From Pseudomonadales bacterium (GTDB lineage: Bacteria > Pseudomonadota > Gammaproteobacteria > Pseudomonadales > Pseudohongiellaceae): a DNA stretch of 64,000 nt. The translations under genes and the position numbers were made by a program. Shown here piece by piece: positions 1 through 8,235 of the stretch; position 1 is the first letter of the stretch, and every line of letters begins with the position of its first letter. The notes beneath the pieces are model-generated. The model was not told the origin of the DNA, ran no database searches, and saw nothing but the letters and a program-made list of their open reading frames with translations. The stretch covers positions 434,001 through 498,000 of the forward strand of contig JACKOJ010000001.1 of NCBI GenBank assembly GCA_024234325.1, in the 5' to 3' direction.

Positions 1-752
1 GCATAGTCAATGGAGTCGCTGCGACAGGCAGCAAAGGTCTCCCTGGGCAGGCGCAGGAAGTCGGTGTCCCGTTCGAGGCCAGCAACGGCCTCCTGGCAGG
101 ACTGCAGGATATCGGGGGCGTGCTGCGCCAGCTCATCCAGAAACTGCCCGGCACGGAACAGGAACATGCCGCTGTTCCAGTAGTACTGGCCACTGTCCAG
201 GTATTGCTGTGCGGTTGCTGCATCAGGTTTTTCCACAAAAGCCTGTACTGCAAATCCCGCGCCGGTTTTTTCTCCGCGGCGGATATAGCCATATCCGGTT
301 TGAGGGGAATCGGGCACGATACCGAAGGTCACCAGGCGATTCCGCTGCGCCAAAACAGTGCCTTCGGAGATGACAGCACGCAGGGTTGCCGCATCTGCAA
401 TGGCGTGATCGGCAGGCAGCACCAGCAGCAGATCGTCAGGGTCTGCCACCAGAGCTGCCACTGCCACCGCCGGCGCCGTATTGCGCCCAACCGGCTCCAG
501 CATAATGCGTGCACCGGAAATTCCCAGTTCCAGGAGTTGCTGAGCGGTCAGGAACCGGTGCTCCTCGTTGCAGATCACGATTGGCGCGCCAAGATTTGCA
601 AGACCGCCCAGACGCGACAGGGTCGACTGAAACAGCGTTTCCTCCGAAACAGCGCCACGGGCGAGAGAGGTGAATTGTTTGGGATAAAGTTGCCGGGAGA
701 CCGGCCAGAGACGCGAGCCGACACCACCGGCCAGCACTACGGGTATTATCAT
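1..752 (-). CDS. manC: Mannose-1-phosphate guanylyltransferase, C-terminal part beyond window
   Basis: Forms GDP-mannose from mannose-1-phosphate and GTP for polysaccharide synthesis; family members (ManC/AlgA/CpsB) often also carry a C-terminal mannose-6-phosphate isomerase domain. The minus-strand frame opens with ATG at 752 and runs to the window edge without a stop, giving about 250 residues of a protein usually near 470-480. The start MIIPVVLAGGVGSRLWPVSR is the nucleotide-binding signature of the family, followed by the KQF segment; further in are LPADHAI and a FVEKPD sugar-nucleotide segment. No clear Shine-Dalgarno is visible and no in-frame start lies just upstream. Whether the isomerase domain is present cannot be seen. 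Confidence 0.9.
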   Translation of the reverse strand, partial: MIIPVVLAGGVGSRLWPVSRQLYPKQFTSLARGAVSEETLFQSTLSRLGGLANLGAPIVICNEEHRFLTAQQLLELGISGARIMLEPVGRNTAPAVAVAALVADPDDLLLVLPADHAIADAATLRAVISEGTVLAQRNRLVTFGIVPDSPQTGYGYIRRGEKTGAGFAVQAFVEKPDAATAQQYLDSGQYYWNSGMFLFRAGQFLDELAQHAPDILQSCQEAVAGLERDTDFLRLPRETFAACRSDSIDY

Positions 753-887
753 TATTGCTACCTGTTCCTGCCCCTCTGACGGGAGCGTTGTGAGGGTGAT
801 TCTTCAGCAGACCCACCTTGAAATCCGTGGCACAGTCTGCCACAACGGGCCCGCCTGTGCCTGCCCGAAACCCATAAGAAGATGAAA

Positions 888-922
888 ATATTATCGATTA
901 TTTGGCTGCGCCGCGATAATAT
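888..922. promoter_or_regulatory. 9-bp inverted repeat upstream of fabA, possible operator
   Basis: ATATTATCG (888-896) is matched by its exact reverse complement CGATAATAT (914-922), with 17 bases between. It lies about 63 bp before the fabA start in the 232-bp gap between divergent manC and fabA, in the most A/T-rich part of that gap. Position and symmetry fit an operator or promoter element for fabAB; fabAB is transcriptionally controlled in related bacteria. The sequence does not obviously match FabR or DesT sites as I remember them, so the regulator is unknown. Confidence 0.3.
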
Positions 923-984
923 CGCAGGCTTTGCGAGCCTGAGGGCTCTGCGCTCAAGCTAACCGATGGAAGATTGACGACCCC

Positions 985-1509
985 ATGAACGGCCATATCC
1001 GCAAAAGCTCCTACAACCGCGATGAACTGCTCGACTGTGGCTATGGCCGCATGTTCGGCCCCGGCAATGCCCGGTTGCCCGTTGGCAACATGCTGATGAT
1101 GGATCGCATCGTCGAAATCAACGACACCGGCGGTGCCTACGGCAAGGGCGAGATCATTGCCGAGCTCGATATCCACCCGGACCTGTGGTTCTTCGCCTGC
1201 CACTTCCCGGAAGACCCTGTCATGCCAGGCTGCCTTGGCCTGGATGCCATGTGGCAACTGGTCGGTTTTTTCCTCGGCTGGCGCGGCAACCTCGGCAAGG
1301 GCCGTGCGCTGGGCGCCGGCGAAGTCAAATTCAGTGGCGAAATCCTCCCCACTGCCAAAAAAGTGGAGTACCGCATCTCCCTGTCCCGCGTCATCGAACG
1401 GAAGTTGGTGATGGGTATTGCCGATGGTACAGTAGCCGTTGACGGGAAAGTGATCTACACCACCAACGGACTGAAAGTGGGGCTGTTCACCCCCGAAGCC
1501 AGTTTCTGA
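985..1509 (+). CDS. fabA: 3-hydroxydecanoyl-ACP dehydratase/isomerase FabA
   Basis: Dehydrates 3-hydroxyacyl-ACP and isomerises trans-2- to cis-3-decenoyl-ACP, the branch point to unsaturated fatty acids in the cytosol. The 174-residue length is typical. The active site is plain: His73 in HFPEDPVMPG and Asp87 in LGLDAMWQ, matching His70 and Asp84 of the E. coli enzyme. fabB starts 32 bp downstream, the usual fabA-fabB operon, so the organism makes unsaturated fatty acids by the anaerobic FabA/FabB route. Confidence 0.97.
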   Translation: MNGHIRKSSYNRDELLDCGYGRMFGPGNARLPVGNMLMMDRIVEINDTGGAYGKGEIIAELDIHPDLWFFACHFPEDPVMPGCLGLDAMWQLVGFFLGWRGNLGKGRALGAGEVKFSGEILPTAKKVEYRISLSRVIERKLVMGIADGTVAVDGKVIYTTNGLKVGLFTPEASF

Positions 1510-1541
1510 TCGAATACCATTATCCTGTTTAAGAGGTTTTT

Positions 1542-2759
1542 ATGAGACGCGTTGTAGTCACCGGTATCGGTATTGTTTCCTGCCTGGGACATGACAAACA
1601 GGCAGTGCTGGAGTCCCTGCTTGAGGGGCGCAGCGGCATCCGATTCCGCCCGGAATACAAGGAAATGGGGTTGCGCAGCCATATTGCCGGCTGGATCGAC
1701 CTCGACCTCGCTTCTCTCATCGACCGCAAGATCCTGCGCTTCATGGGCGACGCCGCCGCGTACGGCTACCTCTCCATGGAGCAGGCCATTGCCGACTCCG
1801 GCCTCACCGAAGAACAGGTCTCCAACATCCGTACCGGGCTGATCATGGGCGCAGGCGGCTCGTCATCCCAGGACCAGGTGGAAGCCGCAGACATCCTGCG
1901 CAGCCAGGGCGTACGCAGAATCGGCCCCTACCGCGTCACACGCACCATGGGCAGCACCGTGTCCGCCTGTCTCGCGACTCCCTTCAAGATCAAGGGCGTG
2001 AACTACTCCATCTCCTCTGCCTGCGCGACCAGCGCACACTGCATCGGCAACGCGATGGAGCTGATTCAGTTGAACAAGCAGGACGTGATCTTCGCTGGCG
2101 GCGGAGAAGCTGAACACTGGTCCCTGACCAATATGTTCGATGCCATGGGCGCCCTTTCCACCCAGTACAACGAGACCCCGGACAAGGCCTCACGCGCTTT
2201 CGATCAGGGCCGTGACGGCTTCGTGATCGCGGGCGGCGGTGCCGTGCTGGTGATCGAGGCGCTCGACCACGCCCTGAAGCGCGGCGCCAAGATCTATGCC
2301 GAACTCACCGGCTACGGCGCAACCTCGGACGGCTATGACATGGTCGCGCCGAGCGGGGAAGGCGGCATGCGCGCCATGCAGATGGCATGCGCTACTGCCA
2401 GCGGCCCGATCGACTACATCAACACCCACGGCACCAGCACCCCGGCAGGCGATGTCTCCGAGCTGCGCGCCATCAAGCAGGTGTTCGGCGACAAGGCCCC
2501 CATTCTCAACTCCACCAAGTCTCTCAGCGGCCACTCACTGGGAGCGGCAGGCGCCCAGGAAGCCATCTACAGCCTGCTGATGATGGAAAACGACTTCATC
2601 TGCGCGTCCGCCAACCTGGAAAATCCGGCCGAGGAGGCTGCGGGCCTGAACATTCCGCAGCAGCGCATCGACAACATCAAGCTCAATCGCATCATGTCCA
2701 ACAGCTTCGGCTTTGGTGGCACGAATGCGAGCCTGGTGTTCGAGCGTTACCAGTCCTGA
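1542..2759 (+). CDS. fabB: 3-oxoacyl-ACP synthase I FabB
   Basis: Condenses acyl-ACP with malonyl-ACP; FabB is the synthase able to elongate the cis-3-decenoyl intermediate made by FabA. The 405 residues show the thiolase fold motifs with the Cys-His-His triad: Cys161 in SSACATSAH, His296 in NTHGTSTPAGD and His331 in SGHSLGAAGAQE. The start ATG at 1542 follows an AAGAGG Shine-Dalgarno. It is cotranscribed with fabA by position. Confidence 0.97.
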   Translation: MRRVVVTGIGIVSCLGHDKQAVLESLLEGRSGIRFRPEYKEMGLRSHIAGWIDLDLASLIDRKILRFMGDAAAYGYLSMEQAIADSGLTEEQVSNIRTGLIMGAGGSSSQDQVEAADILRSQGVRRIGPYRVTRTMGSTVSACLATPFKIKGVNYSISSACATSAHCIGNAMELIQLNKQDVIFAGGGEAEHWSLTNMFDAMGALSTQYNETPDKASRAFDQGRDGFVIAGGGAVLVIEALDHALKRGAKIYAELTGYGATSDGYDMVAPSGEGGMRAMQMACATASGPIDYINTHGTSTPAGDVSELRAIKQVFGDKAPILNSTKSLSGHSLGAAGAQEAIYSLLMMENDFICASANLENPAEEAAGLNIPQQRIDNIKLNRIMSNSFGFGGTNASLVFERYQS

Positions 2760-2778
2760 GCCAGAGCGCGAGGATGCG

Positions 2779-3270
2779 ATGTCCGTCATGCGCCAGACAA
2801 GCTGTCGAATCACACATCTTCTGAGCAGGGGCCTTCTGGCCCTACTCCTCGTGCTGTCAGGCAGTACCCTTGGCGCATTCGCCCAGGGGCTGCCAGGCGT
2901 GCTGAGCGGCCCCCGCTTCCTGCCCGCTGAACAGGCATTCCCCTACTTCATCAGCCTGCCGGAACCCGGCATGCTGTCCGTCACCTGGCAGATTGCACCC
3001 GACTACTATCTGTATCAGGACAAATTTGCCTTCACCCTGCTGCACGATGGCAAGCCTGTCAGCACCACGCCTGCCCTACCCCAGGCGGTACCTCACAACG
3101 ACGAGTACTTCGGCGACGTGCAGGTCTACTTCCACGAAGTCACCGCGCGTCTGTCCCTGCCGGACGCCGACACCAGCGGTCAATGGACGCTCCTGCTGGA
3201 GTTTCAGGGCTGCGCCGAGGCAGGTTTCTGCTATACCCTGCAGCGTCGCGAGGAAGTGCTGCCGCTGTAA
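2779..3270 (+). CDS. Stand-alone DsbD N-terminal (nDsbD-like) periplasmic domain
   Basis: 163 residues from the ATG at 2779. A signal peptide ends near AFAQ (about residue 36). The remainder is a single immunoglobulin-like DsbD alpha domain, and Cys145/Cys151 in QGCAEAGFCY match the redox pair that passes electrons to DsbC-like partners (QGCADAGLCY in the full DsbD at 49 kb). It ends right after the domain with no membrane or thioredoxin part. In Pseudomonas, full dsbD sits directly before aroQ-accB-accC, the position this gene occupies, so it may be a shortened remnant or a specialised carrier. It follows fabB by 19 bp. An upstream in-frame ATG at 2713 would overlap fabB and is less likely. 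Confidence 0.75.
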   Translation: MSVMRQTSCRITHLLSRGLLALLLVLSGSTLGAFAQGLPGVLSGPRFLPAEQAFPYFISLPEPGMLSVTWQIAPDYYLYQDKFAFTLLHDGKPVSTTPALPQAVPHNDEYFGDVQVYFHEVTARLSLPDADTSGQWTLLLEFQGCAEAGFCYTLQRREEVLPL

Positions 3271-3422
3271 ACCCTCCCCTCTGCACGAAAGCAGCTTTTC
3301 GGTGCACTTTTCATGAAGAACAGGGTGAAACCCGGGAAATTTTCTGAGAAAATGCCGGCATCGTGCGCTAATACGGCGCAAAGTATAAGAAGCAGACTGC
3401 TGGAGAAGCCCAAGAGCACCCC

Positions 3423-3869
3423 ATGGCGACGATACTCGTACTGCACGGCCCGAATCTGAACATGCTGGGAAGCCGGGAACCGGAAATTTATGGCACCGAA
3501 ACCCTCGCCGACATCAACGCCAGACTGAACTACACCTGTCTCGAAGCAGGCCATCACCTGCAGCATCTGCAAAGCAACGCCGAATACGAACTGATCGAGC
3601 GCCTTCACGATGCCCGCAACGAGGGCGTGAACTTCATTCTGATCAACCCCGCCGCCTTCACGCACACCAGCGTTGCCCTGCGGGACGCGATCCTGGCAAC
3701 CGGCATCCCCTTCATCGAAGTGCACCTGTCCAACGTGTACAAGCGCGAGGCGTTCCGGCACCACTCCTATTTTTCCGATATTGCGCTTGGGACCATCACC
3801 GGCCTCGGCAGTCTGGGTTACGACCTGGCACTGCAGGCGGCGCTGTCCCATCTGAAAAGAACAAAATAA
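3423..3869 (+). CDS. aroQ: 3-dehydroquinate dehydratase, type II
   Basis: Third step of the shikimate pathway, 3-dehydroquinate to 3-dehydroshikimate. The 148-residue size and HGPNLNMLGSREPEIYG opening are diagnostic of the dodecameric type II enzyme. Visible active-site residues are Arg18 and Tyr23 on the lid loop, Asn75 (INPAAFTH), His81 and His101 (EVHLSN). The aroQ-accB-accC order is the usual gammaproteobacterial linkage; accB starts 35 bp downstream. Confidence 0.97.
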   Translation: MATILVLHGPNLNMLGSREPEIYGTETLADINARLNYTCLEAGHHLQHLQSNAEYELIERLHDARNEGVNFILINPAAFTHTSVALRDAILATGIPFIEVHLSNVYKREAFRHHSYFSDIALGTITGLGSLGYDLALQAALSHLKRTK

Positions 3870-3904
3870 GCCTTTCACACCCATCACAGACAAGAGAAAC
3901 CTTT

Positions 3905-4363
3905 ATGGATATTAGAAAAGTCAAAAAACTCATCGAGTTACTGGAGTCCTCCGATATCGCCGAAATCGAAATCAAGGAAGGCGAGGAAGCCGTGCGCATC
4001 AGCCGCGCCTCCAGTTCTGTGGCCATGCCTGTGCACTATGCCGCTCCGGCGCCTGTTGCCGCCCCGGCTCCGGTAGCCGCCCCTGCAGCCGCGGTCGCCA
4101 GCGAAGAACCGGCCGGCAAGAAACTCAGTGGCAATGTCATCAAGTCCCCCATGGTGGGCACCTTCTACCGCTCCCCGTCACCATCCTCTCCCCCCTTCGT
4201 GGAAGTGGGCCAGCACGTCAAGGTGGGCGACGTCATCTGCATCGTCGAAGCCATGAAGATGATGAACCAGATCGAAGCCGACCACGCCGGTGTAGTGGAG
4301 GCGATTCTCATTGAGGACGGCGAACCGGTCGAGTTCGATCAACCTCTGGTCACAATCGTCTAA
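3905..4363 (+). CDS. accB: Biotin carboxyl carrier protein of acetyl-CoA carboxylase
   Basis: Carries the biotin that AccC carboxylates and AccAD uses to make malonyl-CoA. In 152 residues: an N-terminal helical region (MDIRKVKKLIELLE), an Ala/Pro-rich linker at about 40-65, and a C-terminal biotinyl domain with the EAMKMMN motif, Lys118 being the biotinylation site. It has the Gram-negative thumb-type segment SPSPSSPPFVEVGQ. Forms an operon with accC, 49 bp downstream. Confidence 0.97.
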   Translation: MDIRKVKKLIELLESSDIAEIEIKEGEEAVRISRASSSVAMPVHYAAPAPVAAPAPVAAPAAAVASEEPAGKKLSGNVIKSPMVGTFYRSPSPSSPPFVEVGQHVKVGDVICIVEAMKMMNQIEADHAGVVEAILIEDGEPVEFDQPLVTIV

Positions 4364-4412
4364 GCAACGGCCTTTGTGCCGACGTCCACGTCACTAGAAA
4401 AGGTTTGATTTC

Positions 4413-5762
4413 ATGCTAGATAAAGTTCTCATCGCCAATCGCGGCGAAATCGCCCTCCGGGTGCTGCGGGCCTGCAAGGAACTGGGTATCAAGACTGTGG
4501 CCGTGCACTCCAGTGCCGACCGCGAGCTGATGCATGTGCGCCTCGCGGACGAGTCCGTCTGCATCGGCCCCGCCAGCGCGACAGACAGCTACCTGAATGT
4601 GCCGGCCATCATAAGCGCCATGGAAGTGACCGACGCCGTTGCGATCCATCCCGGCTACGGTTTTCTGTCCGAAAATGCCGATTTCGCCGAACAAGTGGAG
4701 AAGAGCGGTTTCATCTTCATCGGTCCGCGCCCCGAAACCATTCGCATGATGGGCGACAAGGTGTCCGCGATCGAGGTCATGCGCGCAGCGGGCGTCCCCA
4801 CGGTTCCCGGCTCCAATGGCCCGATTGACGACAACAAGGAGCGCACCCTCGCGCTCGCCCGAGAAATCGGCTACCCGGTCATCATCAAGGCTGCCGCCGG
4901 TGGCGGGGGTCGCGGCATGCGCGTGGTGCACAGCGAAGCAGCGCTGCTGAAAGCGATTTACGTGACTCAGACCGAAGCCAAATCCTTCTTCGGCAGTGGC
5001 ACGGTGTACCTGGAAAAATTCCTGGAGAACCCACGCCACGTTGAAATTCAGGTGCTGGGCGACGGTCAGGGCAATGCCATTCATCTGGGCGACCGCGACT
5101 GCTCGCTGCAACGCCGCCATCAGAAGGTGCTAGAAGAAGCACCTGCGCCCGGCATTCCCGACCACATCCGCGCCCAGGTAGCCGCTACCTGCGTCAAGGC
5201 TTGCCAGCAGATGCAGTATCGCGGTGCCGGCACCCTGGAATTCCTGTATCAGGACGAGCAGTTCTACTTCATCGAGATGAACACCCGAGTGCAGGTTGAG
5301 CACCCCGTAACGGAAATGGTCACGGGCATCGACATCGTCAAGGAACAACTGAAGATTGCGGCGGGCGAAAAACTGTCCATCAAGCAGTCCGACGTCAAGA
5401 TCAAGGGCCACGCCTTCGAGTGTCGCATCAACGCCGAAGACCCGGTGACCTTCCTGCCCTGCCCGGGCAAGATCAATCTGTTCCATGCCCCCGGGGGCAA
5501 TGGTATCCGGGTGGATTCCCATATCTACAGCGGTTATACCGTCCCGCCCTATTACGATTCGCTCATCGCCAAGCTGATCAGCTACGGCGAAGACCGGCAC
5601 GGAGCACTGGCGCGCATGGGCAATGCGCTGGACGAGCTGCTGATCGATGGCATTCGCACCAATATTCCGCTGCACAAGGACATCCTTCGGGATACCGAGT
5701 TCCAGAAGGGCGGTGTGAATATCCATTACCTCGAAAGCAAGCTGACAGGGCACAAATCCTGA
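4413..5762 (+). CDS. accC: Biotin carboxylase subunit of acetyl-CoA carboxylase
   Basis: ATP- and bicarbonate-dependent carboxylation of biotin on AccB. The 449-residue length matches E. coli AccC. The N-terminal domain starts MLDKVLIANRGEIALRV; the ATP-grasp domain has Lys159 and the glycine-rich loop AAAGGGGRGMR (161-170); the catalytic segment FIEMNTRVQVEHPVTE follows. Cotranscribed with accB and probably prmA. Confidence 0.98.
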   Translation: MLDKVLIANRGEIALRVLRACKELGIKTVAVHSSADRELMHVRLADESVCIGPASATDSYLNVPAIISAMEVTDAVAIHPGYGFLSENADFAEQVEKSGFIFIGPRPETIRMMGDKVSAIEVMRAAGVPTVPGSNGPIDDNKERTLALAREIGYPVIIKAAAGGGGRGMRVVHSEAALLKAIYVTQTEAKSFFGSGTVYLEKFLENPRHVEIQVLGDGQGNAIHLGDRDCSLQRRHQKVLEEAPAPGIPDHIRAQVAATCVKACQQMQYRGAGTLEFLYQDEQFYFIEMNTRVQVEHPVTEMVTGIDIVKEQLKIAAGEKLSIKQSDVKIKGHAFECRINAEDPVTFLPCPGKINLFHAPGGNGIRVDSHIYSGYTVPPYYDSLIAKLISYGEDRHGALARMGNALDELLIDGIRTNIPLHKDILRDTEFQKGGVNIHYLESKLTGHKS

Positions 5763-5819
5763 TCCGCGCCTGCCGCGGCGGTGTGCCGGCCTGCGCCACT
5801 TCCGGGAGAGAACCCTGAC

Positions 5820-6698
5820 ATGCCCTGGCAACAACTGACCGTGTCAGTCAACGAAGAGACCGCCGCTCTTGTAGAGGATCAACTCTGCGAAAGCGGCGCC
5901 GTCTCTGTCACCCTGATGGACGGCGAGGATCAACCCGTGTTTCAGGTGGATCCCGGCAGCACTCCCATCTGGCAGAAAACCCAGGTTCAGGGGCTGTTTG
6001 AACACGACGCCGACATGGACGAAGTGCTGCGAGCCCTGCGACAGCATTTCCCTGCACTGGCGGACGCCGATATTGCGCTTGAAGAAGTGCAGGATGCCGA
6101 GTGGGAACGCGTCTGCATGCAGGATTTCAAGCCCATGCGTTTCGGCAAGCGGGTATGGATCTGCCCCAGTTGGGAAAGCCCCCCCGAGCCCGATGCCGTC
6201 AACATTCTGCTCGACCCGGGGCTGGCCTTCGGCACCGGCACACACCCCACTACAGCGCTGTGTCTCGAATGGCTCGATGAGCAGGATCTGCAGGACACCC
6301 TGGTGATCGACTACGGTTGTGGCTCGGGCATTCTTGCCATTGCCGCAGCGAAACTGGGCGCACGCCGGGTGATCGGGGTCGACAATGATCCCCAGGCCAT
6401 TCTGGCCTCCGAAAGCAACCGCGAGCTCAACGGCGTCAGCCCGGAAGTCATGACCGTGCATCTGCCCGGCGAATCCCATCCGCAGGCCGATGTGCTGGTC
6501 GCCAATATTCTGGCCGGGCCGCTGGAGGAGCTGACACCGATTCTGTCCGCGCTCGTCAAACCCGGTGGCAAACTCATCCTGTCAGGGGTACTGTCCCAAC
6601 AGACCCAATCCCTGCTGCGCAGCTACGAAGACGCGTTTGTCATGACCGCGCCGGTGTTGCGCGACGAATGGGTGCGCGTCGGCGGCGTCCGGCGCTGA
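5820..6698 (+). CDS. prmA: Ribosomal protein L11 methyltransferase
   Basis: S-adenosylmethionine-dependent methylation of ribosomal protein L11. 292 residues from ATG 5820, preceded by a GGGAGAG Shine-Dalgarno. The N-terminal L11-recognition domain (MPWQQLTVSV) is followed by the linker PGLAFGTGTHPTT and the SAM motif DYGCGSGILAIAAAKLGA at 164 onward; VANILAGPLEEL is the expected motif IV. accC-prmA adjacency is conserved in Pseudomonas. The in-frame ATG at 5781 is rejected because it adds an unconserved tail and lacks a ribosome site. Confidence 0.96.
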   Translation: MPWQQLTVSVNEETAALVEDQLCESGAVSVTLMDGEDQPVFQVDPGSTPIWQKTQVQGLFEHDADMDEVLRALRQHFPALADADIALEEVQDAEWERVCMQDFKPMRFGKRVWICPSWESPPEPDAVNILLDPGLAFGTGTHPTTALCLEWLDEQDLQDTLVIDYGCGSGILAIAAAKLGARRVIGVDNDPQAILASESNRELNGVSPEVMTVHLPGESHPQADVLVANILAGPLEELTPILSALVKPGGKLILSGVLSQQTQSLLRSYEDAFVMTAPVLRDEWVRVGGVRR

Positions 6699-6724
6699 CC
6701 GACACGACGAGCGGACCCGCAGCC

Positions 6725-8080
6725 ATGAGCCTCTTCATTACTCAATGCCCCTACTGCCACACGGCTTTCAGGACCAGCATCTCGCAATTGCAGTCAGCGG
6801 ACGGCATGGTGCGCTGCGGTGCCTGTTTGCGCGTGTTTGCGGCTGACGACAATCTGCTGCCGTCGGCAGACCTGCGCACCGTGTCCCGTCCCATGATCGA
6901 AGAGGAAGAGGACGACATTGCTTCGGAAGAGCATGAGGAGCAAATGGAGATCGAGGCCCTGGATCCGGACGACGAGGAGACGCCTGAACCGGATCTGGCC
7001 GACGACAGCATTTTCACGCTTGATCTCGCCGACTCTGTGCCCAACCGGGTCAGCCCCAGCATCTCGGAACACGGCTCCTTCTGGGAGATTGTGGACGAAG
7101 ACACCCTGGAAGCCATTCCCCGCAAGCCGGAGCAGGAACAAAGCGACGAATCCGACAGCGTGGCGGACGAGGATGCTAGTCAGGACCCAGGCGCTTGCGG
7201 AAATGACGACGAGGAAACGCCCTTTGACAGCGGGGCGGATTCTCTCGACGAAGACGAGGCAGGGGTCGAGGATGAGGACGAGGACGAGGACGACAGCCTC
7301 TCCCGTGAACATGAAGCGGAGGAGGACGAATGGGAACCCTCCGTCACCGCCTCGCCGGACGACGAATTCGAAGACACACCTGAAACAGAACCGGATGAAG
7401 ACCTCCCAGCCTCGCAGCCGCCCCGTGCGGCCCGGGAAAATGAGGATGCTGCCGCGCGCTCCCGCATGCGTGCGCTGCGCTTCGACGACGACATGCTGGA
7501 CGATCGCAGTCACGCGCCGGCCCTCAGTGACGACGATATCGACCATGTCAGCGAAGCCGATACGCCCCTGGAGTTCGCGTGGCAGGAAACTGCGCACGGA
7601 AAGCGCGGCGTGCTGTTCACCAGTCTTTCCCTGCTGTTGCTGCTTTGTCTCGGCGCGCAGTGGCTGTGGTTTAACCGTGACACTCTGAGCCAAAATCCCC
7701 GTTGGCGCCCACTCATGGATCAGGTCTGCAGCCTTGCTCACTGCTCACTGCCTCCGCTAGTCGACATTCGCACGATCCACAGCGAAACCCTGGAAGTACG
7801 CAGCCATCCCGATATCAGCAACGCCCTGAGCGTACACTTCGTCTTCCGCAACGATGCGGCATTCGCACAACCCTTCCCCGGACTTTACCTCCGTTTCACA
7901 GACGCCGACGATGCTGTGGTAGCCGAACGCAGGTTTGAACCGCAGGAATATCTGCCGGACGGCGTGGCCCGCATGGGCTCCATGCCGCCCGGCACCCCTG
8001 TTCAGGTCTCGCTCGCCATCCTCGATCCCGGCCCCCGGGCGGTCAACTACGAAGTCAGCTTCTACCCCGTCAACCCCTGA
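6725..8080 (+). CDS. DUF3426 zinc-ribbon membrane protein with long acidic linker
   Basis: 451 residues, function not established. The N-terminal MJ0042-type zinc ribbon has CPYC (Cys8, Cys11) and CGAC (Cys31, Cys34). Residues of about 60-290 are extremely rich in Asp and Glu (for example EDEDEDEDD). A single membrane segment lies at about 294-313 (VLFTSLSLLLLLCLGAQWLW) and a C-terminal DUF3426 domain ends in FYPVNP. The predicted topology is cytoplasmic ribbon and acidic arm with a periplasmic C-terminal domain. DUF3426 genes next to prmA and dusB-fis are common in gammaproteobacteria. Start chosen at ATG 6725, since the zinc ribbon begins there. Confidence 0.85.
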   Translation: MSLFITQCPYCHTAFRTSISQLQSADGMVRCGACLRVFAADDNLLPSADLRTVSRPMIEEEEDDIASEEHEEQMEIEALDPDDEETPEPDLADDSIFTLDLADSVPNRVSPSISEHGSFWEIVDEDTLEAIPRKPEQEQSDESDSVADEDASQDPGACGNDDEETPFDSGADSLDEDEAGVEDEDEDEDDSLSREHEAEEDEWEPSVTASPDDEFEDTPETEPDEDLPASQPPRAARENEDAAARSRMRALRFDDDMLDDRSHAPALSDDDIDHVSEADTPLEFAWQETAHGKRGVLFTSLSLLLLLCLGAQWLWFNRDTLSQNPRWRPLMDQVCSLAHCSLPPLVDIRTIHSETLEVRSHPDISNALSVHFVFRNDAAFAQPFPGLYLRFTDADDAVVAERRFEPQEYLPDGVARMGSMPPGTPVQVSLAILDPGPRAVNYEVSFYPVNP

Positions 8081-8164
8081 GCGCTGCCCTGAAGCACACA
8101 AAGAAATTGGGGTAAAAACAGGGCCAATTGTGATCAAGCGCTCGAAGCTGCCCTGTTTCGACCT

Positions 8165-8193
8165 TTGTCCCCCCCGCTCCACCTCGCTATGAT
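8165..8193 (+). promoter_or_regulatory. Candidate sigma-70 promoter of dusB-fis
   Basis: TTGTCC (8165-8170) and TATGAT (8188-8193) are separated by 17 bp, 43 bp before the dusB start. The -10 matches 5/6 and the -35 4/6 of consensus. A C-containing stretch follows the -10, as expected for a fis promoter under growth-rate control, but that regulation is inferred from E. coli and not shown here. Confidence 0.4.
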
Positions 8194-8235
8194 TCTCCCT
8201 ATAAGGACAGTAGTTCCGGGAAAGAGAACAGACCG

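Noticed and set aside
3371..3390. TATAAG near 3381 as the aroQ promoter
   Set aside because: No acceptable -35 at the right distance.
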